Source: Clostridia bacterium
GTDB lineage: Bacteria > Bacillota > Clostridia > Christensenellales > Borkfalkiaceae
NCBI GenBank assembly: GCA_017886545.1
Contig: JAGHJS010000025.1
Coordinates: 1 to 56,713, forward strand
Direction of reading: 5' to 3'
DNA length: 56,713 bases
Shown one piece after another: positions 1-8,246 of this stretch (within the stretch, counting starts at the first letter, position 1; every line of letters starts with the position of its first letter). Under the pieces are notes generated by a model. It was not told the origin of the DNA and did not search any database. It worked only from the letters and a program-made list of their open reading frames with translations. The position numbers and the translations under genes are program-made.

Positions 1-1466
1 CGGCTACGGTCACGCCCGACAACGCCACCGATAAGACGGTGACGTGGACGAGCAATAAAGAGAGCGTCGCCACGGTCGAAAACGGCGTGGTCACGGCGGT
101 CGGCGAAGGCACTGCCACCATCACGGCTTCGGCGGGCGGCAAGAGCGCGGCCTGCACGGTCACCGTCCTTGACGGCAGCAACGTTGTGAATGTCGATACG
201 GCGCAAGCACTCGTTGCGGCGGTCGCGGACAGCGACAATGCAGGCAAGACCATCGTGCTTGCGGAAGACGAGTACACGCTCACCGAAACGGTGTTCGTCA
301 CGCAGGATATCACGCTCGAAGGCAACAATTCCACGCTGACGGCAGGCTCTACGCCTTGGGCAGACGTCACGAACGGGCGCGCAAGCATTATCACGGTCAC
401 GAACGGCGCGGACGTTACCATCCGCAACCTCACCGTTGCGGGCGCAAAGCAGAGCGGCAGTGTGTACGGGCACGGCGTCAACCTCGCGCAGGCGGGCAGC
501 GTTACGCTTGAAAACGTGACGGCGACGAACAACAGCGGCGTGGGCGTGCTCGTGAACGATACGGTCGCCACGCTCAAAAACGTTACGACAAGCGGCAACG
601 CGTGGGGCGGCGTGAACGTCGACGTGATCGGCAGGGATTGGGATGTGCCCGCTACCGTTCTGACGGTCGACGAGGCTTGCGACTTTGCGGAAGACGCACA
701 GATCTATTGCGACGATGCGGACGAAGAGCTTGCGCTTTCGTGGGAAGGTGTGCTTGTTTTGCCGGATTCCTATCATAAGATCGGAGTGGTCGGGACGGAA
801 ACGATCGTTTGGTCGGATGCTGTCGATACGGATACCACCATTGACACCATCACCATCGGCGGCAAAAACTATACCCTGACCTACGCCACGAACGGAACGG
901 CGTATGAGAGCAATGATACGGACCCCGATTGGTGGGACCCCGGAACAGGCACGGGGGCAACAGGCTTAGTCAATGTTTCAGGCGACTTTGCCATCGTTTA
1001 TAAGTGGGACAAGGTAGCATCGGATTCTTATACAGGCGGAGAATTCAATACCGATGCGGCTGTTGAAGTGATTGACGGAAGTCAATATTATGACGTGCAG
1101 ATCGGTTTCGGCGGCGACACCGGTTGGGGAACGCCTGCTTTGCCGGGTGAGACAGCATATACAGGAACGCTGACGAAAAACGGACAGCCTTGGACGGAGG
1201 AAAATTTCCCCGGGGTGAGCGGTAGTGCAATGGATACCGAAGATTTCAGCTTCTATGGTATATATGAGACAATAGTTGTTCGCGTGGGGTCGCAAATCGT
1301 AGTTCAATCAACATTTGTGCAGTTTGATACGAATGATACGTATACGTATACATATATAGCGACATATAGCACAACGAATAATGTATCTGTTCAAATTGTC
1401 GGGAATCCGTATGGGCTGAGCAACATTACATGTACGCAGGCTACGTTGGCAGAAGTCACGGCGTAA
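1..1466 (+). CDS. Surface protein, 3' part: bacterial Ig-like domain followed by right-handed beta-helix
   Basis: The reading frame is open from base 3, so the gene begins before the window and this is its C-terminal part (about 488 residues). The first ~45 residues form a BIG_2-type Ig-like repeat, recognisable by T-W-x-S-N, S-V-A-T-V, G-x-V-T-A and G-T-A-T-I-T-A. Next comes a parallel beta-helix-like segment (about residues 60-210) with stacked short strands such as D-V-T-I-R-N-L-T-V and S-V-T-L-E-N-V. The last ~150 residues are Thr/Tyr-rich and less GC-rich in codon use than the rest. There is no LPXTG motif or terminal membrane helix at the C-terminus, so attachment must lie in the missing N-terminal part. 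The likely role is an extracellular adhesin or carbohydrate-interacting protein, which is inference. It resembles in style the giant Ig-like protein at 25585. Confidence 0.75.
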   Translation, partial: ATVTPDNATDKTVTWTSNKESVATVENGVVTAVGEGTATITASAGGKSAACTVTVLDGSNVVNVDTAQALVAAVADSDNAGKTIVLAEDEYTLTETVFVTQDITLEGNNSTLTAGSTPWADVTNGRASIITVTNGADVTIRNLTVAGAKQSGSVYGHGVNLAQAGSVTLENVTATNNSGVGVLVNDTVATLKNVTTSGNAWGGVNVDVIGRDWDVPATVLTVDEACDFAEDAQIYCDDADEELALSWEGVLVLPDSYHKIGVVGTETIVWSDAVDTDTTIDTITIGGKNYTLTYATNGTAYESNDTDPDWWDPGTGTGATGLVNVSGDFAIVYKWDKVASDSYTGGEFNTDAAVEVIDGSQYYDVQIGFGGDTGWGTPALPGETAYTGTLTKNGQPWTEENFPGVSGSAMDTEDFSFYGIYETIVVRVGSQIVVQSTFVQFDTNDTYTYTYIATYSTTNNVSVQIVGNPYGLSNITCTQATLAEVTA

Positions 1467-1480
1467 GCAAAACGGCACAA

Positions 1481-1516
1481 AACAAAAAAAGAGCGCGGGC
1501 GGGAAGCCTGCGCTCT
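1481..1516 (-). terminator. Terminator of rqcH (possibly bidirectional)
   Basis: An 11-bp stem with one G-U pair (1490-1500 with 1506-1516) has a GGGAA loop. On the minus strand it is followed by a T7-G-TT run, which makes it a good intrinsic terminator for rqcH ending at 1613. On the plus strand only TT follows, so it is weaker for the surface-protein gene ending at 1466. Confidence 0.75.
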
Positions 1517-1612
1517 TTGCGTTATATTGAGTAGAGGCATGCCCCCTGCGGCAGGGCAATGCCCGAAGCGGTGCGGCGGAGGCTCTGTTCCCGCACGGCA
1601 GGCGCGCCGTTT

Positions 1613-3289
1613 CTATTCCCGCACGGCAAGTTCGGGGTGCGCGTCCGGTTTGGCGGCGACGGTCGTAAAATCGGTGTACAACACGAACCCTGCGCGCGCC
1701 TTGGGCGGCTTTTTCACAAAGCGGCGTTCGCATACGTCCACGGGCACCCGCTCTTCGCTTTGCGCATCCGAATAATACGCGCAGATCTCGGCAGCGGTCT
1801 GCAAAACGGCGTCGGGGAGCTTTTTCCCCTCCGTGCGCACGAGCACATGCGCGCTGTGGTACCGCTGCGCGTGCAGCCACACGTCATGCGGCGACGCCTC
1901 GCGCAGCAGGCGGTCGTTCTGCAGATTGTTCCTGCCCGCGAAGATGCGGAAGCCCGCCGCCTCAAAGGCGCGGAAGGGGCTTTGCCTTGCGGGCGCATTC
2001 TTCTTTTTCTGCGGCGCGGGGAGCACCCCCGCCGCGCGCAGTTCCTCCTCCGTCTCCACAAGGTCGGCGCCTTCCTCGGCGCCCCGCACCTCGAACAGCA
2101 TGCTCAGCGTGTAGGCGCGTTCCTCCTCCGCCTCCGCGATCTGCGGCTCTACGGCGGCGAGGGTGCGCTTCAGTTTGTTGTACTTTTTGTAATACTTCTG
2201 CGCGTTCTGCGAAGGGGTCAGCTGCCTGTCCAGCGGAACGGTGACGGCAGGGGAGCCTTCCTCGTACCAGTTTTGCAGGGTGCAGCTTTCCGCGCCGCGC
2301 GGCACGGCGTACAGGTTCGCGGTGAGCAGTTCGCCGAACAGGCGGCTCTTCTCCATGTCCGCGCAGCCGCGCCTGCGCTCTTCAAGCAGGGCGAGCTTTT
2401 TCTCCTCCTTTTTCAGCCGCGCGTGCAGCGCGCTCTCCAGCCTGCGCTTCGCGTCCGCAAAGCCGCGCTTCTCCTCGCGCTCGGTGTAGTAACTGTCCGC
2501 CGCTTCGAGCACGCTCGCGTACCGTTCGCCGCCATCGAACCGCGCATGGAAGTCGGTCGGTTCGCCGTTCACCCGCTCCACGGCGGGCGCCGTTTCGTCC
2601 GAAAAGATGAGCGCGCGCAGGCTGTCTGCGAGCTCCTCCGCGGGGGCGTCCTGCGGCAGCTTCGGCGCGAACAGGGCACAGGTCGAATACGCCAGCCCCG
2701 CCACGTTGGCAGACAAAAAGCGCGCAAGGTCTCCGCCCGAAAAGGCGGAAAGGCGCGCGGCGAGCGCGGCGCGGTCGGTCGGGTCCGCCTTGTCCTGCGC
2801 GGCGGGCGGGGCGTATTTCACGCCCGGGAAGAGCACGCGTTTAAAATTCTCCTGCAAGGACGAAACTTTGAGCGCGCCTAAAATGACGCCGTTTTCGGTG
2901 AGCACGAGGTTTGAGTACTTGCCCATGATCTCGGCATAGAGCACGCGCTCCGCGCGCGCGAATTCGCCCGTGCAGTCGAAGGCGAACGCGAGGATACGTT
3001 CAAAGCCGAGCTGCGTGACAGAAGTGAGCTGCGCGCCCGTCAGGTGTTTGCGCAGCAGCATGCAGAAGTTGGGCGCGACTTCGGGCGCGGTGCGCGCCTG
3101 CCGCGAGAGCACGGCGCGCGCAAAGGTGGCGTGCGTGTTCAGAAGCAGTTTCTGCGTCTTTCCGCCCGCATAGAGCAGGATATCCACCTCGTCGCGCGAG
3201 GGCTGGATGATCTTATTCACTTTCCCGCCCGAGAGGGCGGCGTTGAGTTCGCGCGCGATGTGGCGCAGCGTATAGGCGTCCTGCGGCAT
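1613..3289 (-). CDS. rqcH: RqcH (NFACT family), ribosome-associated quality-control factor
   Basis: This is a 558-residue NFACT protein (older name FbpA, fibronectin-binding-like). RqcH binds obstructed 50S subunits and recruits tRNA-Ala to add C-terminal Ala tails that mark stalled peptides for degradation (known for the family). The NFACT-N domain starts at residue 1; the charged middle region (about 280-400) should be the coiled coil; the C-terminal NFACT-R (DUF814) domain shows G-R-N-N-L-Q-N-D, D-V-W-L-H and S-A-H-V at about 440-490. The pair at 97-98 is Glu-Arg where the family usually has Asp-Arg. I chose the ATG at 3287-3289 because GAAGGAGG lies just before it; a longer in-frame start 81 bases upstream has no comparable site. 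The gene is divergent from tig. Confidence 0.93.
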   Translation of the reverse strand: MPQDAYTLRHIARELNAALSGGKVNKIIQPSRDEVDILLYAGGKTQKLLLNTHATFARAVLSRQARTAPEVAPNFCMLLRKHLTGAQLTSVTQLGFERILAFAFDCTGEFARAERVLYAEIMGKYSNLVLTENGVILGALKVSSLQENFKRVLFPGVKYAPPAAQDKADPTDRAALAARLSAFSGGDLARFLSANVAGLAYSTCALFAPKLPQDAPAEELADSLRALIFSDETAPAVERVNGEPTDFHARFDGGERYASVLEAADSYYTEREEKRGFADAKRRLESALHARLKKEEKKLALLEERRRGCADMEKSRLFGELLTANLYAVPRGAESCTLQNWYEEGSPAVTVPLDRQLTPSQNAQKYYKKYNKLKRTLAAVEPQIAEAEEERAYTLSMLFEVRGAEEGADLVETEEELRAAGVLPAPQKKKNAPARQSPFRAFEAAGFRIFAGRNNLQNDRLLREASPHDVWLHAQRYHSAHVLVRTEGKKLPDAVLQTAAEICAYYSDAQSEERVPVDVCERRFVKKPPKARAGFVLYTDFTTVAAKPDAHPELAVRE

Positions 3290-3332
3290 GGTCCTCCTTC
3301 GCGCGCCCGCGGGCGGGCGCGCAGTCCCTTCT

Positions 3333-3361
3333 ATTATAAAGCCGCCGCACGAAAAAAGCAA
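3333..3361 (-). promoter_or_regulatory. Promoter of rqcH
   Basis: On the minus strand, -35 TTGCTT (3356-3361) and -10 TATAAT (3333-3338) are 17 bp apart. A GC-rich inverted repeat lies in the untranslated leader (about 3300-3322) before the ribosome binding site. Confidence 0.7.
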
Positions 3362-3398
3362 CTGCCGCACAGAATTTTCCGCAAACGGCGTAAAACGC

Positions 3399-3427
3399 TT
3401 TTCAAATCAGAACGTTTGTGGTAGAAT
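3399..3427 (+). promoter_or_regulatory. Promoter of tig-clpP-clpX
   Basis: -35 TTTTCA (3399-3404) and -10 TAGAAT (3422-3427) are separated by 17 bp, 46 bases upstream of the trigger-factor start. The promoter lies back to back with the rqcH promoter in a 184-base intergenic region. No CIRCE or CtsR-type operator was seen. Confidence 0.55.
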
Positions 3428-3473
3428 GGTATTTCGAAAAAAACTACCAAGCTGAAATGCAGGAGAAAAAACC

Positions 3474-4919
3474 ATGCAGTACAAAACCGAACCTTCCGAA
3501 AAGAGCACCGTCAAGATCACCATGACCTTTGACAAAGCAGAGTGGGACGAGGCGAACCAGAAGGCGTACCTCCGCACGCGCGGCAGGTACACCGTGAACG
3601 GGTTCCGCAAGGGCAAGGCGCCCAAGCACGTCATCGAGCTGAACTACGGCAAGGGCGTGTTCTACGAGGACGCGCTCACCGACCTGTACAACGATCATTT
3701 TGAAGAGATCGTCGAAAAGGAGAAGGACAACTTCACCGTCGTCGGGCAGCCGCAGCTCTCCGTCGACGACATCAGCGACGAGGGCGCGGCGCTCACCGCA
3801 GTCGTTCCCGTCAAACCTGAAGTCAAACTCGGCGCGTACAAGGGTATAAAGGTCAAAAAAGCGGAGTATAATGTAAAAGACGAACAGGTCGAAGCGGAGC
3901 TTACGCGCCTGCAGGAGCGCAATTCGCGCCTGGTGGACGTGGAGGGCCGCGCCGCCGAGAACGGCGACACCGCGACCATCGACTTTTCGGGCAGCGTGAA
4001 CGGGGAGAAGTTCGCGGGCGGCACGGCGGAGAACTACGCGCTCGTGCTGGGCAGCGGCTCCTTTATCCCGGGCTTCGAAGAGCAGGTCGTCGGCATGAAC
4101 GTCGGCGAAAGCAAGGACGTCAACGTGAAGTTCCCCGACGATTACCAGGCGGAGGAACTGAAGGGAAAGGACGCCGTGTTCGCCGTCACGCTGCACAAAT
4201 TGCAGCACAAAGAGCTGCCCGAGCTCAACGACGAATTCATCAAGGACGCGGCGGGCGCGGAGAGCGTTGAAGCGTACAGGAAGGAGACGCGCGAAAAGCT
4301 CGAAAAGCAGGCGAAGGAGCGCGGCGACGCGGAGACGGAGAACAACCTCGTGAAAGCGGTCACCGACAACGCGGAAGTGGAACTGCCCGACGCGATGATC
4401 GAAAGCGAAATGGATAACATGGTGCGCTCGGCGGAGTACCGCCTCGGCATGCAGTACGGCGGCATGAAACTTGCCGACTACCTGCGCTACATGGGCACGG
4501 ACGTCGCGTCCTTCCGCGAAGGCTACCGCGAACAGGCGACGCAGAACGTGAAGAGCCGTCTCGTCGTGGAGGCGATCGTCAAGGCGGAAGGGCTGAAGGC
4601 GGAGGAGAGCGAGATCGACGCCAAGCTCGAAGAGCTCGCCAAAGCCGCGAACAAGACGCTCGAAGAGTATAAAAAGGACGTCACCGACTCGCAGCGCGAA
4701 TACATCGCGGACGATCTGGTCGTGAACAAGCTGTTCGACCTTCTGAAGAAGGAGAACACGCTCGAAGCAGAGGCGGAAGCGCCCGCGGAAGAGAAGCCCG
4801 CCGCAAAGAAAACGGCGAAAAAGCCCGCCGCAAAGAAGGCGGAGGACGGCGCCGAAGGGGCGGAAAAAAAGCCCGCTGCAAAAAAGACGACGAAAAAGAC
4901 GGCTGAAAAAGCGGAGTAA
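3474..4919 (+). CDS. tig: Trigger factor, ribosome-bound chaperone and peptidyl-prolyl isomerase
   Basis: At 481 residues this is slightly longer than usual (430-450). The N-terminal ribosome-binding domain carries the signature G-F-R-K-G-K-A-P (about residues 44-51). The FKBP-type PPIase domain spans about 150-245 (D-T-A-T-I-D-F-S-G, then F-I-P-G-F-E-E-Q), and the helical C-terminal chaperone domain follows to about 430. The last ~50 residues are a low-complexity Ala/Lys/Pro/Glu tail with repeated P-A-A-K-K and K-K-T units, reminiscent of histone-like tails and not part of the standard fold. A GGAG ribosome site precedes the ATG. It is the first gene of an apparent operon with clpP (5-base gap) and clpX, a classic order in Bacillota. 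Confidence 0.96.
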   Translation: MQYKTEPSEKSTVKITMTFDKAEWDEANQKAYLRTRGRYTVNGFRKGKAPKHVIELNYGKGVFYEDALTDLYNDHFEEIVEKEKDNFTVVGQPQLSVDDISDEGAALTAVVPVKPEVKLGAYKGIKVKKAEYNVKDEQVEAELTRLQERNSRLVDVEGRAAENGDTATIDFSGSVNGEKFAGGTAENYALVLGSGSFIPGFEEQVVGMNVGESKDVNVKFPDDYQAEELKGKDAVFAVTLHKLQHKELPELNDEFIKDAAGAESVEAYRKETREKLEKQAKERGDAETENNLVKAVTDNAEVELPDAMIESEMDNMVRSAEYRLGMQYGGMKLADYLRYMGTDVASFREGYREQATQNVKSRLVVEAIVKAEGLKAEESEIDAKLEELAKAANKTLEEYKKDVTDSQREYIADDLVVNKLFDLLKKENTLEAEAEAPAEEKPAAKKTAKKPAAKKAEDGAEGAEKKPAAKKTTKKTAEKAE

Positions 4920-4924
4920 TTGCA

Positions 4925-5521
4925 ATGAAGGATATGCAGATGAACCTCATCCCCATGGTCGTGGAACAGTCCAGCCGCGGCGAACGTTCGTACGACATCT
5001 ATTCGCGGCTGCTGGAAGACCGTATCATCTTCCTTTCGGGCGAGATCAACGACGCGATGGCGAACACCATCGTCGCACAGCTGATCTATCTGGAAGCGAA
5101 GGACATGAACAAGGACATCAGCCTGTACATCAACAGCCCCGGCGGCAGCGTTACGGCGGGCCTTGCGATCTACGATACGATGCAGTATATCCGCTGCGAC
5201 GTGTGCACGATCTGCATCGGGCTTGCGGCGAGCATGGGCGCGTTCATTCTTTCCAGCGGCACGAAGGGCAAGCGGTTTGCCCTGCCGAACAGCGAGGTCA
5301 TGATCCATCAGCCGCTCGGCGGCGCGCAGGGGCAGGCGAGCGACATCAAGATCCAGGCGGAACATATCCTCAAGATCAAGGAAAAGATGACGCGCATCCT
5401 TGCCGAAAATACGGGCAGGACCTGCGAAGAGATCGAGCGTGATACCGACCGCGACAATTATCTTTCCGCGGAGGAAGCGCGTGCCTACGGGCTGATCGAC
5501 AAGGTGTATTATAAGAGGTGA
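4925..5521 (+). CDS. clpP: ClpP, ATP-dependent Clp protease proteolytic subunit
   Basis: This 198-residue serine peptidase assembles as a double heptamer with ClpX and hydrolyses unfolded proteins in the cytosol. The catalytic triad is visible as Ser103 (in G-L-A-A-S-M-G-A), His128 (V-M-I-H-Q-P) and Asp177 (T-D-R-D-N-Y-L-S). The propeptide is very short and there is no signal sequence. It follows tig by 5 bases and precedes clpX by 49 bases, so it should form a functional ClpXP pair. The ribosome site is weak (GGAG lies within the end of tig), which suggests translational coupling to tig. Confidence 0.97.
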   Translation: MKDMQMNLIPMVVEQSSRGERSYDIYSRLLEDRIIFLSGEINDAMANTIVAQLIYLEAKDMNKDISLYINSPGGSVTAGLAIYDTMQYIRCDVCTICIGLAASMGAFILSSGTKGKRFALPNSEVMIHQPLGGAQGQASDIKIQAEHILKIKEKMTRILAENTGRTCEEIERDTDRDNYLSAEEARAYGLIDKVYYKR

Positions 5522-5570
5522 GTTTCCGCTGCATTGCGCGCGGGAACGCGCGCGAAAGGAGGAAGAAACC

Positions 5571-6803
5571 ATGAACGAAGAACAGTATTGTTCCTTCTGC
5601 GGCAAACCCAAAAGCCGCACGAAGGCGCTTATAAGCGGACCGGACGGCGTCGCCATCTGCGACGAGTGCATCGAGCTGTGCAGCGACGAACTGCGTGCCG
5701 TGCTGCTGGAAGAGGAGAAGCCGGAGGAGGCGAAAGACCTCGTCCCCCTCAAAAAGCCCGCCGAGATCAAGGCGGAGCTGGACAAGTATATCGTCGGGCA
5801 GGACAAGGCGAAGCGCGTATTGTCCGTCGCCGTTTACAACCATTACAAGCGCATCAACAGCGAACAGAAAAAGGATGACGACGTAGAGATCGAAAAGAGC
5901 AACATTCTTTTGCTCGGCCCCACGGGCTGCGGCAAAACGCTGCTCGCGCGCACGCTTGCGCGTATCCTCAACGTGCCGTTCGCCACGACGGACGCGACCA
6001 CGCTCACCGAGGCGGGGTACGTCGGCGAGGACGTCGAAAATATCCTGTTAAAGCTCATTCAGAACGCCGATTACGACATCGAAAAGGCGCAGCGCGGCAT
6101 CATTTACATCGACGAGGTGGATAAGATCGCGCGCAAAGGCGAAAACGTGTCCATCACCCGCGACGTGTCGGGCGAGGGCGTGCAGCAGGCGCTTTTGAAG
6201 ATCATCGAAAGCACGATCGCCAGCGTTCCGCCGCAGGGCGGAAGGAAGCACCCGCAGCAGGAGTGCATGCGCATCGACACGACGAACATCCTCTTCATCT
6301 GCGGCGGCGCGTTCGTAGGGCTGGATAAGATCGTGCAGGCGCGCAAGGACGACGCGTCCCTCGGGTTCGGCGGCAACATCAAGAGCGCGCAGGAGACCGA
6401 TTACCGCCTGCTCGAAGAGGTGAAGCCGCAGGATCTTACCAAATTCGGGCTGATCCCCGAGTTCGTCGGGCGTATCCCGATCGTCGTGAGCCTGCACCCG
6501 CTGGACGAAACGGCGCTCGTCAAGATCCTCACCGAGCCGAAGAACGCGCTTTTGAAGCAGTATCAGAAGCTCGTCGGCATGGACGGGGTGAAGCTCTCGT
6601 TCGAGCCGTCCGCGGTGAGCGAGATCGCGAACACCGCCATCAAGCTCAAAACGGGCGCGCGCGGGCTGCGTACCATCATCGAAAACCTGATGACGGACGT
6701 GATGTACGAGATCCCTTCCGACGGCGACATCAGCGAAGTGCGCATCACGCGCGACTGCGTGCTCGGCAATTCCAAGCCCGAAGTCGTCAAAAAGAGCGCG
6801 TGA
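5571..6803 (+). CDS. clpX: ClpX, ATP-binding subunit of ClpXP protease
   Basis: This 410-residue AAA+ unfoldase feeds substrates into ClpP. The N-terminal zinc-binding domain has Cys7, Cys10, Cys30 and Cys33. Walker A is G-P-T-G-C-G-K-T at 116-123, Walker B is I-I-Y-I-D-E-V-D, and the pore motif G-Y-V-G-E-D follows. The sensor-2 region G-A-R-G-L-R is near residue 362. A strong AAGGAGG site lies 7 bases before the ATG. It is the last gene of tig-clpP-clpX and is followed at once by a strong terminator. Confidence 0.97.
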   Translation: MNEEQYCSFCGKPKSRTKALISGPDGVAICDECIELCSDELRAVLLEEEKPEEAKDLVPLKKPAEIKAELDKYIVGQDKAKRVLSVAVYNHYKRINSEQKKDDDVEIEKSNILLLGPTGCGKTLLARTLARILNVPFATTDATTLTEAGYVGEDVENILLKLIQNADYDIEKAQRGIIYIDEVDKIARKGENVSITRDVSGEGVQQALLKIIESTIASVPPQGGRKHPQQECMRIDTTNILFICGGAFVGLDKIVQARKDDASLGFGGNIKSAQETDYRLLEEVKPQDLTKFGLIPEFVGRIPIVVSLHPLDETALVKILTEPKNALLKQYQKLVGMDGVKLSFEPSAVSEIANTAIKLKTGARGLRTIIENLMTDVMYEIPSDGDISEVRITRDCVLGNSKPEVVKKSA

Positions 6804-6843
6804 CGGGATCAAAGACAGAGAACGGACAGACCGGAATCTTTTG

Positions 6844-6880
6844 CCGCCGCGCGGGAGTTTTCTCCCGCGCGGCGGTTTTT
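6844..6880 (+). terminator. Terminator of tig-clpP-clpX
   Basis: A perfect 14-bp GC-rich stem (6844-6857 with 6862-6875) with a TTTT loop is followed by T5-G-T-G-T4. It ends the operon cleanly before the two-component locus. Confidence 0.92.
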
Positions 6881-6921
6881 GTGTTTTCGGGGCATGCCCG
6901 CCGCCTCGGTCCCGAGCCGTT

Positions 6922-6998
6922 TTTAACAATGCTTTAACAGAGGATTTACGATACGGTAACGACAGCGGAACAAAGCGCAAACAGTTGCGGCGTATACT
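6922..6998 (+). promoter_or_regulatory. Promoter with an 11-bp-period TTTAACA direct-repeat array, upstream of the first small membrane protein
   Basis: Heptamers stand exactly 11 bp apart at 6922 (TTTAACA), 6933 (TTTAACA), 6944 (ATTTACG), 6955 (GGTAACG), 6966 (CGGAACA) and 6977 (GCAAACA). The -10 TATACT lies at 6993-6998, 9 bases after the last heptamer, and no consensus -35 is present. This is the arrangement of PhoB/PhoP/OmpR-family activator sites that replace the -35 element. The response regulator encoded at 7575 is the obvious candidate binder (inference). The outer two repeats are clear; the inner ones are degenerate. Confidence 0.65.
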
Positions 6999-7031
6999 TC
7001 GGGCATACAAACCGAAGGAGGTATTCCGCAT

Positions 7032-7385
7032 ATGTTGACGGAAAAAGAACAGCAAAAAAGGTACGCGGAGCGCATCCTGCGCTCGTATGCGCCGCGCGGG
7101 GAAAGCGCGGCGGACCGCCTGCGCCGCCTTGACAGAAAGGTGCATCTGCCCGCACGGGCGTTCGCCTGGACGTTCGGGGTCGTCGCCGCCCTCGTTCTGG
7201 GCGTGGGCATGTGCCTTGCGATGGGCGTGATCGGCGACCTGTTCGCCTGGGGCATCGTCATCGGGTGCGTCGGCATCGCGATGGCGTGCGTAAATTACCC
7301 GATCTACCGTACGATCCTGCGTTCGCGCAAAAAAAAGTACGGGGAGCAGATCGCGGCGCTCGGCAGCGGCATCCTTGCGGAATAA
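7032..7385 (+). CDS. Small two-helix membrane protein, paralogue of the gene at 10313
   Basis: This 117-residue protein has a basic N-terminal cytoplasmic stretch (1-40), two transmembrane helices (about 45-65 and 68-88) and a basic tail containing R-S-R-K-K-K-Y. I do not recognise a named family. The same plan recurs in the 129-residue protein at 10313: L-D-x-K-V near residue 35, a hydrophobic hairpin, then Y-R and R-x-K-K-K-Y before a short amphipathic end. These two genes bracket a two-component system, and this one has its own promoter with the TTTAACA repeat array. A GAAGGAGG site lies 8 bases before the ATG. Function is unknown; a small membrane partner or target of the kinase is a guess. 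Confidence 0.7.
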   Translation: MLTEKEQQKRYAERILRSYAPRGESAADRLRRLDRKVHLPARAFAWTFGVVAALVLGVGMCLAMGVIGDLFAWGIVIGCVGIAMACVNYPIYRTILRSRKKKYGEQIAALGSGILAE

Positions 7386-7421
7386 GGCAGGGCACCCCCG
7401 CCCGTTTCGGGCGGGGCGCCA

Positions 7422-7481
7422 GACCGCTCTTTCGGGGGAGCCTGACCGCTCTTTCGGGGGCGCCCGACCGTTCTCGGGGCG
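7422..7481. repeat. 22-bp tandem direct repeat, about 2.7 copies
   Basis: Units start at 7422, 7444 and 7466, each beginning GACCGCTCTTTCGGGGG or a shortened version. A GC hairpin (about 7396-7416, CCCCGCCCG/CGGGCGGGG with a TTT loop) precedes them. The block lies between the small membrane protein gene and the response-regulator promoter. Confidence 0.75.
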
Positions 7482-7486
7482 AACGC

Positions 7487-7541
7487 TTTAACAAAATTTT
7501 AACAATTTTTTAACGATCCGATAAACAGGGGCGCGTATAAT
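7487..7541 (+). promoter_or_regulatory. Promoter with 11-bp-period TTTAACA direct repeats, upstream of the two-component operon
   Basis: TTTAACA at 7487, TTTAACA at 7498, TTTAACG at 7509 and a degenerate fourth site at 7520 (GATAAAC) are exactly 11 bp apart. The -10 TATAAT is at 7536-7541, again 9 bases after the last site, the same geometry as the array at 6922-6998. There is no consensus -35. The match suggests that one regulator activates both promoters and that the operon is autoregulated (inference). Confidence 0.72.
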
Positions 7542-7574
7542 GGCGGAGCGAACAAAAAGAGGAGGAGAGGGAGA

Positions 7575-8246
7575 ATGGTCAGGATCCTTGTGGCGGAGGA
7601 CGATGCGAGCCTGAACAAGATCGTGTGCGGGCACCTGAACGCGAACGGATACGAGGCGATCGGGGTGCCGAACGGGCGCGCCGCGCTCGAAAAAATGGAG
7701 GCGGCGCATTTCGATATGCTCATCAGCGACATCATGATGCCCGAAATGGACGGGTTCACATTGGCGGAGGCGGTGCGCGCCGCCGATAAGTCCATGCCGC
7801 TCCTGTTTTTGACCGCGCGGGAGGATATTGCGTCCAAGCAGCGCGGGTACGGCCTCGGGATCGACGAATACATCGTAAAGCCCTTCGACCTCGACGAACT
7901 TTTGCTGCGTGTGAGGGCGGTGCTGCGCCGCGCGCGCATCCGTTCGGACCGCAAGCTGGTCGTGGGGAACCTCGTCATGGACAGCGACGAACACAGCGCT
8001 TACGTGGACGGGGAGGAGCTTGCGCTCACCGTCCGCGAGTTCAATATCCTCTACGGATTGCTCTCCTATCCGAAAAAGACGTTCACGCGCGCACAGCTGA
8101 TGGAACAGTTCTGGGATTACGATTCCTCCGCTACGTCGCGCACGGTGGACGTTTATATGGTCAAACTGCGCGAAAAGACGGCGCATTGCACGGGCTTTGA
8201 GATCGTCACCGTCTACGGGCTGGGCTATAAGGCGGTGCTCAGATGA
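7575..8246 (+). CDS. OmpR/PhoB-family response regulator
   Basis: This 223-residue protein has an N-terminal receiver domain (about 1-120) with acidic residues Glu8-Asp9-Asp10, phospho-acceptor Asp52 (I-S-D-I-M-M-P), Thr80 and Lys102 (V-K-P-F). The C-terminal winged-helix DNA-binding domain (about 128-222) ends with the typical V-Y-G-L-G-Y-K. It should be phosphorylated by the kinase encoded next (ATGA overlap at 8243-8246). Its likely targets are the two direct-repeat promoters at 6922 and 7487; such repeats are classic for this subfamily. A GGAGGAGAGGG site precedes the ATG. A PhoP/PhoB role in phosphate sensing fits the box type, but no phosphate-transport gene is in the window. Confidence 0.93.
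   Translation: MVRILVAEDDASLNKIVCGHLNANGYEAIGVPNGRAALEKMEAAHFDMLISDIMMPEMDGFTLAEAVRAADKSMPLLFLTAREDIASKQRGYGLGIDEYIVKPFDLDELLLRVRAVLRRARIRSDRKLVVGNLVMDSDEHSAYVDGEELALTVREFNILYGLLSYPKKTFTRAQLMEQFWDYDSSATSRTVDVYMVKLREKTAHCTGFEIVTVYGLGYKAVLR

Noticed and set aside
3290-3473. CIRCE or CtsR heat-shock operator before tig or rqcH
   Set aside because: Looked for the inverted TTAGCACTC motif and CtsR heptads; none present here or before lon.
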